From: Glandiceps talaboti
Lineage: Eukaryota; Hemichordata; Enteropneusta; Spengelidae
NCBI RefSeq assembly: GCF_964340395.1
Contig: NC_135549.1
Location: 26,756,595 to 26,820,594 of the forward strand
DNA length: 64,000 nt
Direction: 5' to 3'
The notes under the pieces were generated by a model. The model had not been told where the DNA came from. It was given only the letters and a program-made list of their open reading frames with translations, and did not search any database. How positions within the stretch are numbered: the first letter of the stretch is position 1; every line of letters begins with the position of its first letter. A program made the position numbers and the translations under genes. Positions 12,621-25,776 of the stretch are shown here, in pieces.

Positions 12621-12644
12621 GTACGTATGTGTGTATGTGTATGC

Positions 12645-12675
<31 letters not shown>

Positions 12676-13100
12676 TGTATGTGTATGGATGGACAAGTCA
12701 CTTTTTCTTTAATCATCAAACTGTATTGAGATGCTAATCTTTACACACAAAACAAAAGATTACAGGAATGGTGCAATTTTTATCTTCTGTTGTCTTTGCT
12801 ATGGTAATTGTGATATCCTTCATAAATTTAGGAATTCACGTTTACGGTCATGTGACGACCGTGTGTTCGCCTTCACTGGACTTTCGCCATTCTGTGTGGA
12901 ATTTTTGACTATTTCCCTGTGACATGAAAATTACAGTTCAAAGACTTGTTACAATTTATACAACGGTGATCTTCTGTTCAGTTGACAACAAATGTGGCAT
13001 TGGAAATGCTTGTGAAACGCTGTTGGTCATCTTACTGTGCAGTTTATCGATATTTAATGTTCAATGTTCATTTAAGACTATAACGTTGAATTAGCCGACC

Positions 13101-13460
13101 AACTAGTTTCTTCTCAAATTATCTCTTCTGCGAGGTACCGTACTGACTTGGATTGTGTTGAGTAGAACTCACAACGAAAGATACGCATTTGGTTCAAAGA
13201 ACGCCAAGCTAACCATTTGTTTGATTGTATTACATGACCAATCTCCGTCTCCGTTCCTCCCCTAGATGGGCTAAAAACCCAACTTGTTTCTTCTCAAATC
13301 ATCTCTTCTACGAGGTACCTTTCCGACTTGGATTGTGTTGAGTAGAACTCACAACGAAAGATACGTATCTGGTTCAACGAACGCCTAGCTAACCACTTGG
13401 TTGATTTTATTACATGACCAATCTCCGTCTCCTTTCCTCCCCTAGATGGGCTAAAAACCC
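13101..13460. repeat. Tandem duplication, two 180-bp units
   Basis: Units 13101-13280 and 13281-13460 are near-identical, sharing TTGGATTGTGTTGAGTAGAA, CCAATCTCCGTCTCC and CCTAGATGGGCTAAAAACCC, with scattered substitutions. It lies inside a Link-gene intron. No function is visible. Confidence 0.9.
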
Positions 13461-14270
13461 AACTTAAATACATTTCCAAGTGTACACAAATCTCTATTCT
13501 TAGAGTATGACGTACTCTCAAGTCTTATGAAAGACATCATCTGACATCTAATATCCAATCACCTTCTCTAGATTAGTAATACAAGTTCATATCTTCAAGA
13601 CCATAAAATAGTTGTGTAATATCATAATTATACTTCTACAATACAATGAAGTCATATAATGAAGTTCTAAAATTAACACATCATGTCATGTTAAAACTTG
13701 TTGACAGTTCAGCGATATTGAGATGTCGAGGACCTATGTTGTTACGCAACGGAATCTCACTGTATGTACAAAGTTTAAATGCTTTTTGACTTCAATTTAG
13801 AGTTCAAAATGAAAATTACCAAAATATCCTGAATAATAAAGCTGTTACTTACATATTGCAGAGACTTTGTAGCAATTGTGTGTGGCTAATGTCTTTTAAA
13901 TCGTGTCTGTATGAGGGGTAATATGACGTCTACAAGTGAACGAATAAGGCCAGGCAATAAGGGTTTTCATAACACATCACATTCTCTGGCAAAGTTCCTT
14001 TCCAGAGTCAGAATACACCTTTGTGCAACTGTAATAGCGCCCTAGGTCAAAAACGAATATTGCCCTCTGTATGCAAAATAATGTCAATTTTGGTTAGTGG
14101 TCCATACCACGCGTACGTGATACGATCTAAAAAAATCACTAATGGCTAAAATGATATATGACACCATTACACGTATCCGTCAGTGAGTATGTGCCAGGTA
14201 GGTGTCTGATATATAAATCTACGTTTTTATAATTGTGTATTATATATTATTGCATGTTTTCCGATTACAG

Positions 14271-14543
14271 AGGTTTTCCTTGTTCGAGAAACAGCGACTG
14301 CACGCTACGAGTTAACTTTCAGTGAGGCTGAGTTAGAGTGCACAAAGTATGATGCTGTCCTAGCAACTAATGAGCAGTTAGAGGAAGCCTGGTTAAGGGG
14401 ATTAGGGTACTGTTCAGGTGGATGGCTGGCAGATGAGAGTGTTAAGTATCCAATGCAGTACGAGCGGTCGGGATGTGGTAACAAGGCAGGGATTATATCT
14501 TATGAAAATCCGACAAAATTGTATGATGCGTACTGTTATAGAG
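14271..14543 (+). CDS. Link-domain exon 4
   Basis: A 273-nt phase 1-1 exon (acceptor TTCCGATTACAG, donor AGAG/GTAAGT). The Link module is more divergent than 1-3: RYELTFSEAELECTKYDAVL, ATNEQLEEAWLRG, CSGGWLADESVKYPM and YDAYCYR. It keeps the four cysteines and is one codon shorter than the other modules. No adjacent repeat of modules 1-3 type surrounds it, so it is an older copy. Confidence 0.92.
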
Positions 14544-15081
14544 GTAAGTGGAACAATTCACACGGGATATATGTTCATAACATAATATTACGCACAGATA
14601 CATATACACACGCGCGCACGCACGCATGTGTAATGCACGCTCGTTTTTGCAAGTTACTGAAATAATAATAAAAAGGTTCCAAGTGCTATTTTTCCTAGCA
14701 ACGGTTAGCAATGCAATACAACACACTTTGTATTCGAGTGCAAGAGGCAAACAAGGAAAGCTGCTCAACGCGTCCGTCCCACTAGACTGACATTTTGGTG
14801 ATCTCATTTCACTAAAACTTAAAAATTAGAAAGACTCGATCATTTTGTAATTCAAGCTCAGTGGCTGTTCATTGAACAACTTTCTTTTCGCATATTGAAA
14901 CAATTTGATGTATGTTGTCTTCTCATCCATGTATACGTCTGTCAAGTTACATCTTGTAATCTGTAATCTGTAAGTAGTTGCATAGTAGGGAATTAGTTGG
15001 CTACAATTTTGATTGCAACTAAATATTTTGTAAATCCAGTGTCAAACATAATGGTTCATGTATTCTTATTATTATTTACAG

Positions 15082-15108
15082 ATGTAGCTCCGAATCGGGA
15101 AGGAGCAG
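15082..15108 (+). CDS. 27-nt linker microexon (Link gene)
   Basis: Acceptor TTATTATTTACAG, 27 nt, donor GCAG/GTACGA. Reads DVAPNREGA. It has the same length and phase as the other linker exons but a diverged sequence. Both splice sites are acceptable and the joined frame stays open. Confidence 0.65.
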
Positions 15109-15539
15109 GTACGATGACACTATATATGACTTTAGAGACAAGTAGTTTGTCTAAAGTTAACATAGTTTCATGACTAAGGTCAAACCTGTTCTTTTTTCGA
15201 GGGTTGATTGCATATACACGGGGAAAAATATTGTTGCAAATAAATAAATCTGAACACCAGTTTTGTATATCATGCATTATTCATTTTATAATGATTATAT
15301 ACGTTCACAAATCTGTTAGTGTATTGAATTCTGGGAAAATTATTATGTCCAACTGCTCTAGATCAATTTGTCTATCTACAAAAGATGACTGTTCGATCTA
15401 TATCTCTGACTATCATACCCACTCTACTCATCTCTTCATTTTTGAATCGGTTTAACATCTTGACATTTACAAACCTTGTGAACTTCAAATTGTATATTCA
15501 TCTTCCACCTAAAACACTGTGTTATACACATTCTTACAG

Positions 15540-15587
15540 ACCAGTTGCCCCATAGCTATTCGGCCAGAGAACATGCCGATCCCAAAG
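15540..15587 (+). CDS. 48-nt linker exon (Link gene)
   Basis: Acceptor ACATTCTTACAG and donor AAAG/GTTAAC (weak) bound 48 nt encoding DQLPHSYSAREHADPK, phase 1-1. Frame and context fit a longer linker before module 5. The poor donor makes this less certain than the other exons. Confidence 0.5.
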
Positions 15588-16279
15588 GTTAACCTCTCAA
15601 TTAGTCAACGCATTTTCAAGTATGCAACTAAGAAACCCGGAATTCCGTTTCGATGAAATTAAGAACGTCATACGTGCAATAGTATATAGTCTATAGACGT
15701 AGATTTAAAGCAGTATCTTCTGAGGGAGTGAACTCTATCTTTCAATCCCCTTCAACTTGCTTCTATAATTTTAGAGTCAAAGAGCTTCCATATCTTTGTA
15801 TAACACAACTGGAAATATTTTGGGATAATAATATATTGGGGACATATTTTTAAATTAAATAATGTTGCCAGAAACGCATCCCTACATCACTATATTCAAA
15901 AAGATGTCATTTTGTTGTTATTATGTAACTCGTTCCTTAAACGTGTCTTAATTTACATGTATGCTAGTCCATGGATTTGATTTTTTCCAAGGGAACTATT
16001 TCCATGACTCTCCCCAGAATTGTTTTCCTCTTGCTTTCAAATGCTGTATAATATATATTTCTCTTTCTGGTGGAATACACTTCAATTTCATTCAAATCAG
16101 TTCAAATGCATTTAACCCCAGCATTATCCGGAATCTTTACGAAATACATCATCATCCTGCTACCTAGCTAGATGGGTGGGTGGGTGGGTGGACGGGCGGC
16201 TGTACGGACGGAAGGGAGTAAGGACGAACGTAAGGACTGGTTCTGAATCACTAACTGACTACAGGAAGTACGGACGGCC

Positions 16280-16427
<148 letters not shown>

Positions 16428-16482
16428 TGGTAACAAAATAGTTTATTTTTCTTTATTTACTAATCTTTGTCCTCATTCACAG

Positions 16483-16758
16483 TTACGTTTCACGTGGAAT
16501 CTCCAGAAGGCCGATATCAACTAACATTTGCTGAAGCTATCAAAGAATGTCAGAAATATAATGCAGAGATCGCAAGTCTTGCCCAACTTTATGAAGCCTG
16601 GGAACAAGGGTTGGGTATTTGCCGAGCTGGCTGGTTATCGAGTGGACAGATTAGGTACCCTACTCAGGAAGCAATCGAACATTGTGGTAACGCAATAGGA
16701 ATCATGAAGCCGGTCTCAAAAAGTAACTTCGAAAAGTATGACGTATTTTGCTATGGAG
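16483..16758 (+). CDS. Link-domain exon 5
   Basis: A 276-nt phase 1-1 exon (acceptor CCTCATTCACAG, donor GGAG/GTAAGA). The module reads VTFHVESPEGRYQLTFAEA, ASLAQLYEAWEQG, CRAGWLSSGQIRYPT and YDVFCYG, with four cysteines. It is the last Link module in the window. What the donor joins to is not resolved: no further Link or linker exon was recognised before 18.6 kb. Confidence 0.92.
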
Positions 16759-18595
16759 GTAAGAGAAAGACAAACACAAATTCTATCCTGAACTGTGTGT
16801 AAGTTGGATTTCTTTTGATTTGGTGCCAATAGCTGCAAGCTTCATCAGGTACAGCCTACGGATAAGCATGGATAAAATCTTTCTGTAATGTTCTGTAATG
16901 TTCTGTAATACTTCCAAGTTCATTGTAATTGTGCTACTTTATAAGTAAAATACTGCCATGTGATATATATCTGCAACTAATAACACCCAACTAAAATGTT
17001 TGTTTTTCGGATTAATAATTTATAACATGCACATTAAGCTTAAGTGTAAAGGTATAATGTTATGCTTGCTTTAATTAACATCCCAGTAGTGATGTCTCTC
17101 AATGCAATCAATATGTAAACAATATGTTAACAGTACATGTACAACAATGCAAGCTAGTCTTAAACCAACTGCAAAGTAAACATAAATATCATAATTATGA
17201 CTACTACATCTCGCTTAGATTTAGAGATATATCATAGTTGTGGCATTTTTATTACATTGTAATCAGTTTGCTGTTTGAAAGCTGATAACATTGCTTATAG
17301 ATTGACTACACGTGGAAAAGAGCTGCTAGTCTTTCAGGTTAAACAGTGTTATTTTACACATGATATTGACTTTACCAATGATTGTGGCAAACAGGAAACA
17401 CGGCTTAGTTGGGTGTTGAGAGGAGTAAAACAAAACTACTTGTGACACATTGATGACTAGTGTCACCACAACATACACAATTACAATTGATTGTATATTA
17501 GCTGTTGTATTAGCGTATGAAATCGTTACATAAATCTAGTTTTCCAAAATAATAATAATAAATACGTATTTGTATGCTGGCATGTTATGACCATTTCCGG
17601 AAATATTAATGATTTTCAATTATTACATATGAAAGACAAAACAAGGTAACTTTAATATACTCTTAATATCATGCAGTGGTAAACCTTTAACCAAAAGCAA
17701 ACTGTGATTTCTTTATTTCTATTGCGACGTATGCAAATTTGACGGCCATATTTGTCGTTAAAATCACATTTTACTACATATCTCAACAACTGTAAAACGC
17801 AGAGGTCCTATTCAAGTGTCGATGCCCATATTATCGAATACAAGCTTTTTTTAAGACCTTGACCTTCAGGGTCAATTATCGAAATTAAGAAATTTCGTGT
17901 AATCAAAGACACTTTGTAGTATTCATATAGATGCCACGTACTTTTAAATCATATTCACATGAAACATTGTAGGAGATAAATACTTTTGCTCTTCATATTA
18001 CTTTTTACTGAATAGAAAACATATTTGTTGTAACAAATCATGTATTGCATAACTCAAAACCCGAAGTACACAGAGAATCCATTAAAATGGCTAGCCCCAT
18101 ATTATCAGGCAATAGGTTCTGTTGAGGGTCCATTATCAAAATCAATTAATTCTTGCATATTGTAGATACTTTGAAGTAATTAAGTGTGACCAATATTTGG
18201 TAATAAAGGTAATAAATAACTTCACATAATACGTTTGGTGCTCATATAAATTTTTCACTAAATGGCAGCCATATTTTGTGTACAAAATAACAATTTATGT
18301 AACATTTCTGGGGAACTATATTAAAGACATATAGACTTCTACATCCAAATGTTTACTCCTATAGTATAGGATGTTACCTTTCTGCTTATATGACCTTTCT
18401 CTTAGTATCTTTATATTTGACCCTGACCTTAACAAAATTTGACAAAATAAATCAGGCATTTTAGTCACACAGAAATAAAGTATATCTATGTATGTATGTA
18501 TGTATGTATGTGTGTATGTATGTATGTATGTGTGTATGTACATGTATGTATGTGATTCGTTCTTGTGCTTGTCACTATATAGGTGTATAATTCAG
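16759..18595. other. Intronic or intergenic, no exon recognised
   Basis: AT-rich sequence. A search by eye for upstream exons of an F-type lectin domain (PWW and VDG-type motifs) or further Link exons found none. Confidence 0.4.
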
Positions 18596-18752
18596 TAGGC
18601 ATGGAAATATGGAAATGACGAAGGAGGAATCCATTCCGATTAGCTGTGGATGTGATACACCGATGAGAGGAAGATATGTGAGCATTGAGATAGTTGATAA
18701 GAAGATGGCCTTGACTCTGTGTGAAGTTGAAGTATTAGCACGACCTCTTTAA
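18596..18752 (+). CDS. Terminal exon of an F-type lectin (FTP/fucolectin) domain
   Basis: A 157-nt exon after the acceptor GTATAATTCAG, ending at TAA. It encodes RHGNMEMTKEESIPISCG, then RGRYVSIEI and LTLCEVEVLARPL. The RGRYVSI...LTLCEVEV pair is the diagnostic C-terminal strand region of fucolectin/tachylectin-4-type domains. An in-frame TAA just upstream of the acceptor shows it must be joined by splicing. Only the last part of the domain (about 51 of about 140 residues) is present, and no partner exons were found. It could be the tail of the Link gene, a separate lectin gene, or an orphaned remnant. Family knowledge indicates fucose binding, but the residues for that are not in this exon. 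Confidence 0.6.
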
Positions 18753-21276
18753 ATTAGTTCCCGATGCTTCAGATACTAGATTATTATTATTCTGAGATGA
18801 GATAAGATAAGATAAGATTAGATAAGAAGATAAGATAGGATAAGATAAGATAAGATAAGATAAGATAAGATAAGATAAGATAAGATAAGATAAGAAATAA
18901 GATAAAGTGAAAGACAAGACAAGACAAGACAAGACAAGACAAGTGTGAGTTTTTTCCCATGACGGTCAAGGTAAACTGTACAACGACCGCTGACATTTTC
19001 AAGTCACTGCCCACGACTTGTTATGATTGTATCATGTCTGGATCTTTAAGTGTTGTAGATATTGTGTAATAAGAATTAAAATTAAGTATACCGGAAATGG
19101 AAATGGGGTTTTAAGTATAGGGTATAATTAACAGTTGGGTATCAGGTAGCGTTAGCAGGTATAAGTATAATGATGTAGTCATATCAAAGGTAAATAAATA
19201 TGGTAAACATTTAAAAAATACTATAGAAAAGAAATCACAATATAATTGCAGGAATGTTACATTTTGACGTAGGGACGATCGCACAATGTTGCACAAGCTC
19301 AATAAGCGAACATCGTTCGTTTGGCACACAATCCCCCCCCCCCCCCCCACAAGTTCGACATCACACTTTTATACATGATGTAAAACATGATGCAAAACAT
19401 ATTGGTTATAACACTACGATCGTTGCAATGTTAAAACATGTCAAACATGAATTTCAAACCTTATGAACCTGTTTACTGAGATGATGGTAAGCACATCAAA
19501 ATACTACCGTAAACCCAGAAGTGTATCTCAAAGTAGAATTAAATTGTTATCATTTTATCAACATCTCAGTAGTATATATATAAGCTCTGTCATTGAAGAC
19601 GAGAACGTTCAGAAATATCATAACGCCAGACCCACTCAAAAAACAAACAAACCAAAACGACAACAAATAAACAAACAAGCACACAAACAAACAAACAAAC
19701 AATCAAACAAACAAACAGGCAGACAGACAGACAAACACGTACCAAGTTCGCTTTTTGAGCTAGTTTGATATCGGGCGATCGTTTCTTATTTGGTGTATGG
19801 TATTGAAATATGGGTTGTATCAATGTATGCTGTCTTTGGGTTCGAATTATTGGTAATACAGTATCACGCATACAACCATGGATTATTCATCTGTGAGTCG
19901 AAATTCATTGGTGTATATGTAGGTGTGAGTCGCATGATGGTTGAGTATATAACAAAACAGAACGGAATCCACATGTCGAGTTGGATGCCAAATATAATAT
20001 CAAATGGTTTCGTAAATGCATTTTAAAGAACCCAAAGCAAGTGTTCCAGCTCTCCAAATGCGTTCAAATTATCTTTTCGTCCCCAAACCTTGCCCCCTGC
20101 CTTCCATCCACAGGAAGGTCCAGGTGTATATTAGATAGACGGTAATGGCCGCCAACATTAATTACGGACTGGTGACACTCGCTTCTATCGTACTTTTGTA
20201 GAACATTTTTTAAAGTTGTTGTGCAGACTCTATTAACCAGATGAAATATATTTAAGGAGGTACTATGTCGCATGAAGTTTAAAATATGTGCCGTGTGTGA
20301 TTGAACATAATAGAATGTGGCGTAATGCATTGTAAGTGTTCTTAGCAATTTATTCGACTTACTTTGGTCAACATTTAATTTAAACCATTGAACTGAATGT
20401 CTGAAGAAAAAACATATGGTGGCACATTCCGTCAAGACAAATTTTAACCCCTTCATATATATATGAATCATCACTCCATATCTTTTAAACATAATTGTGA
20501 TGATGTATGTTTTGATTACAACCTAGAGATAAATGCACAGTGAAAATTAGAGAATATTACCAAGATTTGTAAATCAAGTTGTGTTTGGAAGTAGAAATTA
20601 GATTAGGAATACTATGGCAGGCACCTAGTGTAATTTATGTGATGTTGTTATCCTCAGTAGTCAGTTCAATGGATAGTGAATGTGAGGTTTTATCTCTCTC
20701 GAATGATAATGCTCATGCGTGCGTCTCATAAAGGGTACCTTCTTTTGTTAAACCAATCACTATACTTAAGCTTAGTACCTTACAAGACGATTAGGGATTA
20801 TGGTATGTCGACATGGAGTTTACGAACGCAAACATAGCATTTGTACGACATGAAAATAAGCTGATGATGGATTCAAATATGATTTAAAAATAGACAAATC
20901 GCCATTCCTTGTTAGAAACATGCAAGAATCGCATACTGTATGGTTTTATCAATATAACGAAGATTTTGTTTTAAAATACAACATTTTGTGACAAAAAATT
21001 CAATAGAAGTTGTTTAAAGAAGCACGAAGTTGATGATAAGAAATATTGAATTTTATCATGCAAGAAAAACGATTATAAATTAGAAATATACTCTAACCGA
21101 TGACAACATTAAATGTATCAATACAAACATGATTCAATATTTTGAAAGTGCTTTAAGGAATATGACAATACATGGTCTGCCATTCTCAGTCTGCTAAAAT
21201 GATTGAGGTCAACTTGTGAAATGAGTTATTATATATGATCGCAATGTGATACCGGTATGTCAATATCTGAATACTA

Positions 21277-21347
<71 letters not shown>

Positions 21348-22702
21348 TATAATTATGATTATTACAAGTGAAGGGGTTTAAATATTATATGATAATAAAG
21401 CATTATGTGAGAGACAATTTAGAGGAATGGTGTCTTTTGGTCCTATTGTCAATAAAATATATCCGTTTGAGCATATATTTGCTATGCTGGCTGACGTTTG
21501 AGGGCGCCCTTTAACAACTTTAACTATAAATACTTAATTCTGTATACAATTTGTGAGAGTCTAAAATATAATAAAAGTAATTTCAAAATTGGATGTCAGG
21601 AAAACAAAAAAGTGAAGGGGTTTAATATTATATAATAATGACAATAAAAAAATATTAGGATGAAGTTTATACGTCCCTAGTCGAACCTTAAAGCATATGA
21701 ATTCACAGCCACGTTTACATATAAACACCCCCTACACACCCTATCTCGTGTTGTCGACCTACAGTACACTTCTTTCTAAATATCAAATGTCACTGAAATG
21801 AACAAAATCGAACATTCTAATTCCCAATTATTGAATTCTAATCGAAAATGATCTCATATTTTCGACTCGCGAACTTACAGAGATCGGATGAGAAAGGGCT
21901 TTACGATAAGACAACACATCCACTGATTATGGATGGGCTGTGACTAAGTCTCGGAAATGTCCGTTTTTATGTGTACATGTATGTACTCCAAAATCTATGG
22001 TTGTCAAAGTCACTACATCTCTTTGATTTGCTTCTTTTAAGAAAAATACGGCAGGCTGATTTTCCATGGCCACGTCAGTATCAAACGCTAGGTCCCCCTT
22101 TGATAATGATAATAACTGATGTGTTGTCGCAGTACAGTATACTATGATTACTCTAGTGTTATAGCAAAGTGGCTAGCTAGCCCCACAAATAGCAAAGTTG
22201 TCGGAAAATTTTGTCAGATTACTATCTGTAGAAAACTATGTACTCACTTTTTTTTAATTATTTCATTTTTCTTCCATACGGAAGAGATTTATTAGGGGGT
22301 GAAAGTCTGTGTGTGTGTGTGTCATCGTTTTCTCCGAAATGGCTGGCTCAATTCAAACGAAATTTGGAACAACTGTTCCATTGAGTAATGGCAAGAACTA
22401 ATTAGGTTTTTGTAAAAAAAAAATTCCATAATTATCGATCGATCGTCTGGTTGCACACACGCTTCATTTCGAAAGTTCGCCACCAATGTCGATGTAAGGT
22501 AAACTAGGAAGCTACGGAATGGATACTCGCTGTCATTCTGAGAAAGACTCTGTTTTCATGAGTTTCAAGTGTTTGTATTGATACTTTCGTTGCATCTGGA
22601 GATTATTACATCAAAGCATGGAGGTGAGCACTGAAAATACACATCATCTGTAAGCGTTATTGCAAAAATATACAGTCATGATCGTCTGCTCATATGTACA
22701 TG
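18753..22702. other. Intergenic, no gene recognised
   Basis: AT-rich sequence with GATAA repeats (18795-18898), GACAA repeats (18911-18942) and an ATT tract (21271-21345). The longest open frame (142 codons, minus strand, 20492-20064) shows no family resemblance and is taken as chance. Confidence 0.5.
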
Positions 22703-23343
22703 TTTACGTTTTTAGCCTGATCGCCTCCTCTACATCTGAAGTGGTGCCCATACACACGAATTTCTGCTCTCTGAGCCACACAGCCAATCAGGTTGTGTCT
22801 TACTGTTTATAGTGTACACAATGCAATGCAATGCAATGTGAGGTGACAGAAATGTTCACGATAAGGACGTTTTTTTAGAAATCATTTATTAAATTTCCCC
22901 CTTTCAGAGTTCATATAACACAACTGTGGCAAATATTTCTATGAATCGTACAATATTTCATGACTACTTTACGTTCGAGGAGAAGCGTACTACAGAGAAC
23001 GCCTACGCGTTCACTCGATGGAGATAAACATGAACACTTCCCGGGAAACGCGTTCCAATGTAGCTTACATATACATAAGACGAAATGCATAGAGGTACAT
23101 CTAAACAAGAATTCTTTAATTACCGTAAATATATAACAAAAACTGAATGTTTTTACAGTTGAAATACTTCGTAGTTGTCAGTTGGCTGTGTCCACAAGTA
23201 ACGCCATGTTTCGTTGATATTCAATGCGTATGCCGATGACAAGTAAGACGCAACCTGATTGGCTGTGTGGCTCAATGAGCAGAAATTCGTTTGTATGGGC
23301 GCCACTTCAGATGTAGAGGAGGCGATCAGGCTAAAAACGTAAA
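22703..23343. mobile_element. Non-autonomous DNA element with 102-bp terminal inverted repeats
   Basis: The left arm 22703-22804 (TTTACGTTTTTAGCCTGATC...) is the near-perfect reverse complement of the right arm 23242-23343. The arms share TCGCCTCCTCTACATCTGAA and GCCACACAGCCAATCAGGTT. The roughly 440-bp interior has no transposase-like ORF. The structure is that of a MITE or deletion derivative. The superfamily and target-site duplication could not be determined. Confidence 0.75.
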
Positions 23344-23507
23344 AATACGAAGGTCAATTCAAGCAAAATAACAAATGTAAAATAGCAATGAATGATTAAC
23401 CGACATCTACATCAGATTCTAATCAGATTGGGACTTATCATGCCTGGCTGACGTCACCAACGGTTTGTTTCTGTAAATCAGACACTATACATATATTTCA
23501 TTGTAAA

Positions 23508-24026
23508 ATGGCGGGGTGTTTCACACTATATTTGCCACTCACTGTCGCAGTTTTCAGACAGACTCTGTTTTCGGACAGATATCGACTCGTCTCGCGATCC
23601 TTGCTGTTTTCTCCGGAACTGTCATATTGTCATGCCGGAAATCATTTGTATGAAAGATCAGGCGACTCTAAAGGTTTGATTCAACACCAATTTTTGTGGT
23701 GTTCGTTTTGAGAGCACTAATATCGGCGATCACAAAGTTACTGTATGTAACAACACTGCCGTAGTTGTCTCTGTTTTCGCTAAAGCAAAATACGCGGAGA
23801 TCCTGGACGGAGATGTTGCAAAATCACGTGAATATCATTTCGATCATATTTAAATCTACAAATATCTCATTGATATTTTTCTCCAGGTGCTCAGTTCAAA
23901 CTAGATGACATTTCTTTGAAATCCAGCTGTTTATATGGTATGTATATGGAGCAAAGAAGTGGCTCAGATATCGGACAGTGTTCATGTTTGCGTGCCCAAG
24001 ACTGCCAAGCGGTGCGTTATTCATGA
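23508..24026 (+). CDS. Candidate two-exon gene with a PAN-like cysteine pattern
   Basis: Exon 1, 23508-23673, starts at AAAATGGCG (good context) with a hydrophobic N-terminus. Its donor AAAG/GTTTGA is weak. Exon 2, 23887-24026, follows CTCCAG and stays in frame (phase 1) to TGA. The joined product is about 101 residues and ends with KSSCLYG, DIGQCSCLRAQDC and AVRYS. That resembles the first half of a PAN/apple-type domain, where cysteines are spaced this way. The reading stops before the domain would be complete, so this may be a truncated pseudogene. A better donor (TATG/GTATGT at about 23938) inside exon 2 leaves other models open. Confidence 0.3.
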
Positions 24027-25437
24027 ACTGTGATCGAATGCTGGGTCGGGTTCGGTAGTAGGACAGTGTTCATTATCATTCCTTTGCAAAAACAATCATA
24101 TTTAGGGAGGTATTCGTATTTTTGGCAGCTGTTCACAGTCACCATCTGCCCGCTCTGCCCGCAGTTATATAACATATGTAAACATCTATTGTCATGATTC
24201 TGAAAATTTGGAGTCGATCTTTTAAATCGACTATAAACGTAGCAACAGATCAAAATACTCTCCAAGCTTGCCTTTTTCATTTTTTTGTATTGCACTTTCT
24301 TTGTTTATGACATCAGTTATGTAGTATTTAGCTGTTTTCTTGTGTATACATGAACTTCTAACAACAGGTGAATGACTTGGGTTTACTAGTTGTATATTGC
24401 GAGTGCACATGTACATGTAACTCTAGAGGGTGACATCAAAGGTAGGTCAAGTGATGTCCTCGTTCGGATGTGAAATATTAATTGACAGAGGCAGCATCAA
24501 CCGATGTTTCTTGGTAGGTACACTACAAGCCGGAAATTGGTAACACGCGTACAGCTATTGCGTCTTGGGCGTAGACGAGTTCTCTCGAGCTGTACATTCA
24601 TCCACAGACAATAGAAACCATTAAATCGTGGATTTAGATAAAGATATTTTAATTTCAACTTAAACCAGGCAAATGTGGTGGTAATATGACCATAGGTATG
24701 CCGTTCTGTTTGAAACAAATGAAAGTAATTTGGTTTACAAAGTAATTAGTCGGGTTTTTTTGTGTCGTTCATGATACTGTTTATTAAATATTTTCATGTG
24801 AACCTCCGGACTTCGACAGAGGTATGCACCATGTACATGAACAATGACAATAAATGTATTCAACTTTGTTCAAGCAACACTAGTATTCACACACATTTAT
24901 GAATTTGGAAAGGTTATTTTGAATTGTGTAATATAAACGGTGATTAAATTTATAAATCAAACATAGTGGCAACATTCATACTTTACACGACAAATAAGTA
25001 AATCGATGTGGAAGTTCGTGTCCGATTCGAATTTCTAATACATGTACTGTTGTCCGAATACTAAGTCATTGATGTAGGGTTACAAATTAGAGGACAACGT
25101 AATCCACAAAGTTATTTCTGACTTTAAATGCTGTTGGAAAAGACCGTAAGAAAAATGTATAAGCAGCATTTATGAGTGTTACTTTTTTGCAGTGTTTATC
25201 CAATAACAATCTTCGAATAACATGACCCTGTTCGAAAACTGCGACAGTGAGTGTACATAGAGGAGTTGTGGAAATTTGACGGAATTTAGAATTCTTCGGT
25301 TCAAACTGAAATAATCATAAAACAAAAATCTACAGTGCACATGTTCTTACTTGGGAGGGTATTGTTGATGTTTTCATCCTAAGAAGGATACATCAAGTGA
25401 AATGTAGTTCGTGTTGAAGTAGCGTACTCAGTACAAG
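24027..25437. other. Intergenic, nothing recognised
   Basis: AT-rich sequence without recognisable coding, repeat or RNA features beyond short chance ORFs. Confidence 0.4.
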
Positions 25438-25776
25438 ATGGCCAGCTGGCTGGTGCACATGTCCACAAGCACTGTACATAGTTGGTGTTCGTTCACACGC
25501 GAGTGGCATGTCCTATGTGTGCAGTTCATCGCACACATAGGGGCTGTTAGTGGGTTTGCAGTTGGGTTACTAGTTATTTATTTTAGTCTGTATTTTTATC
25601 GATCATGTAGTAATATCGTCACTCGCCAGCGTCAAATGGTCGTTGTCTGCACGAAATGTAGTGCATCTGAACTACTAGCTTTTGAAACAAAATCCTTGGA
25701 ATTGAGGGAAGGTAGGAGATTTGCACATAAACATTTGGCTTACTTACGCAAGGGTTACAATGGACATGCATGTTAG
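25438..25776 (+). CDS. Weak candidate small membrane-protein ORF
   Basis: A 112-codon ORF from ACAAGATGGCC, a good start context. There is one clear hydrophobic segment at about residues 34-54 (GAVSGFAVGLLVIYFSLYFY), followed by a Cys- and basic-rich tail. It has no family resemblance and no supporting neighbour. Such an ORF can arise by chance in 64 kb, so it is listed only because of the start context and the membrane segment. Confidence 0.18.
   Translation: MASWLVHMSTSTVHSWCSFTREWHVLCVQFIAHIGAVSGFAVGLLVIYFSLYFYRSCSNIVTRQRQMVVVCTKCSASELLAFETKSLELREGRRFAHKHLAYLRKGYNGHAC

Noticed and set aside
13101-13460. CRISPR-like array
   Set aside because: There are only two long near-identical units and no short spaced repeats; it is a simple tandem duplication in an animal intron.
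20064-20492. 142-codon minus-strand ORF
   Set aside because: No recognisable domain, no splice context and no good start evidence; chance is the simpler explanation.
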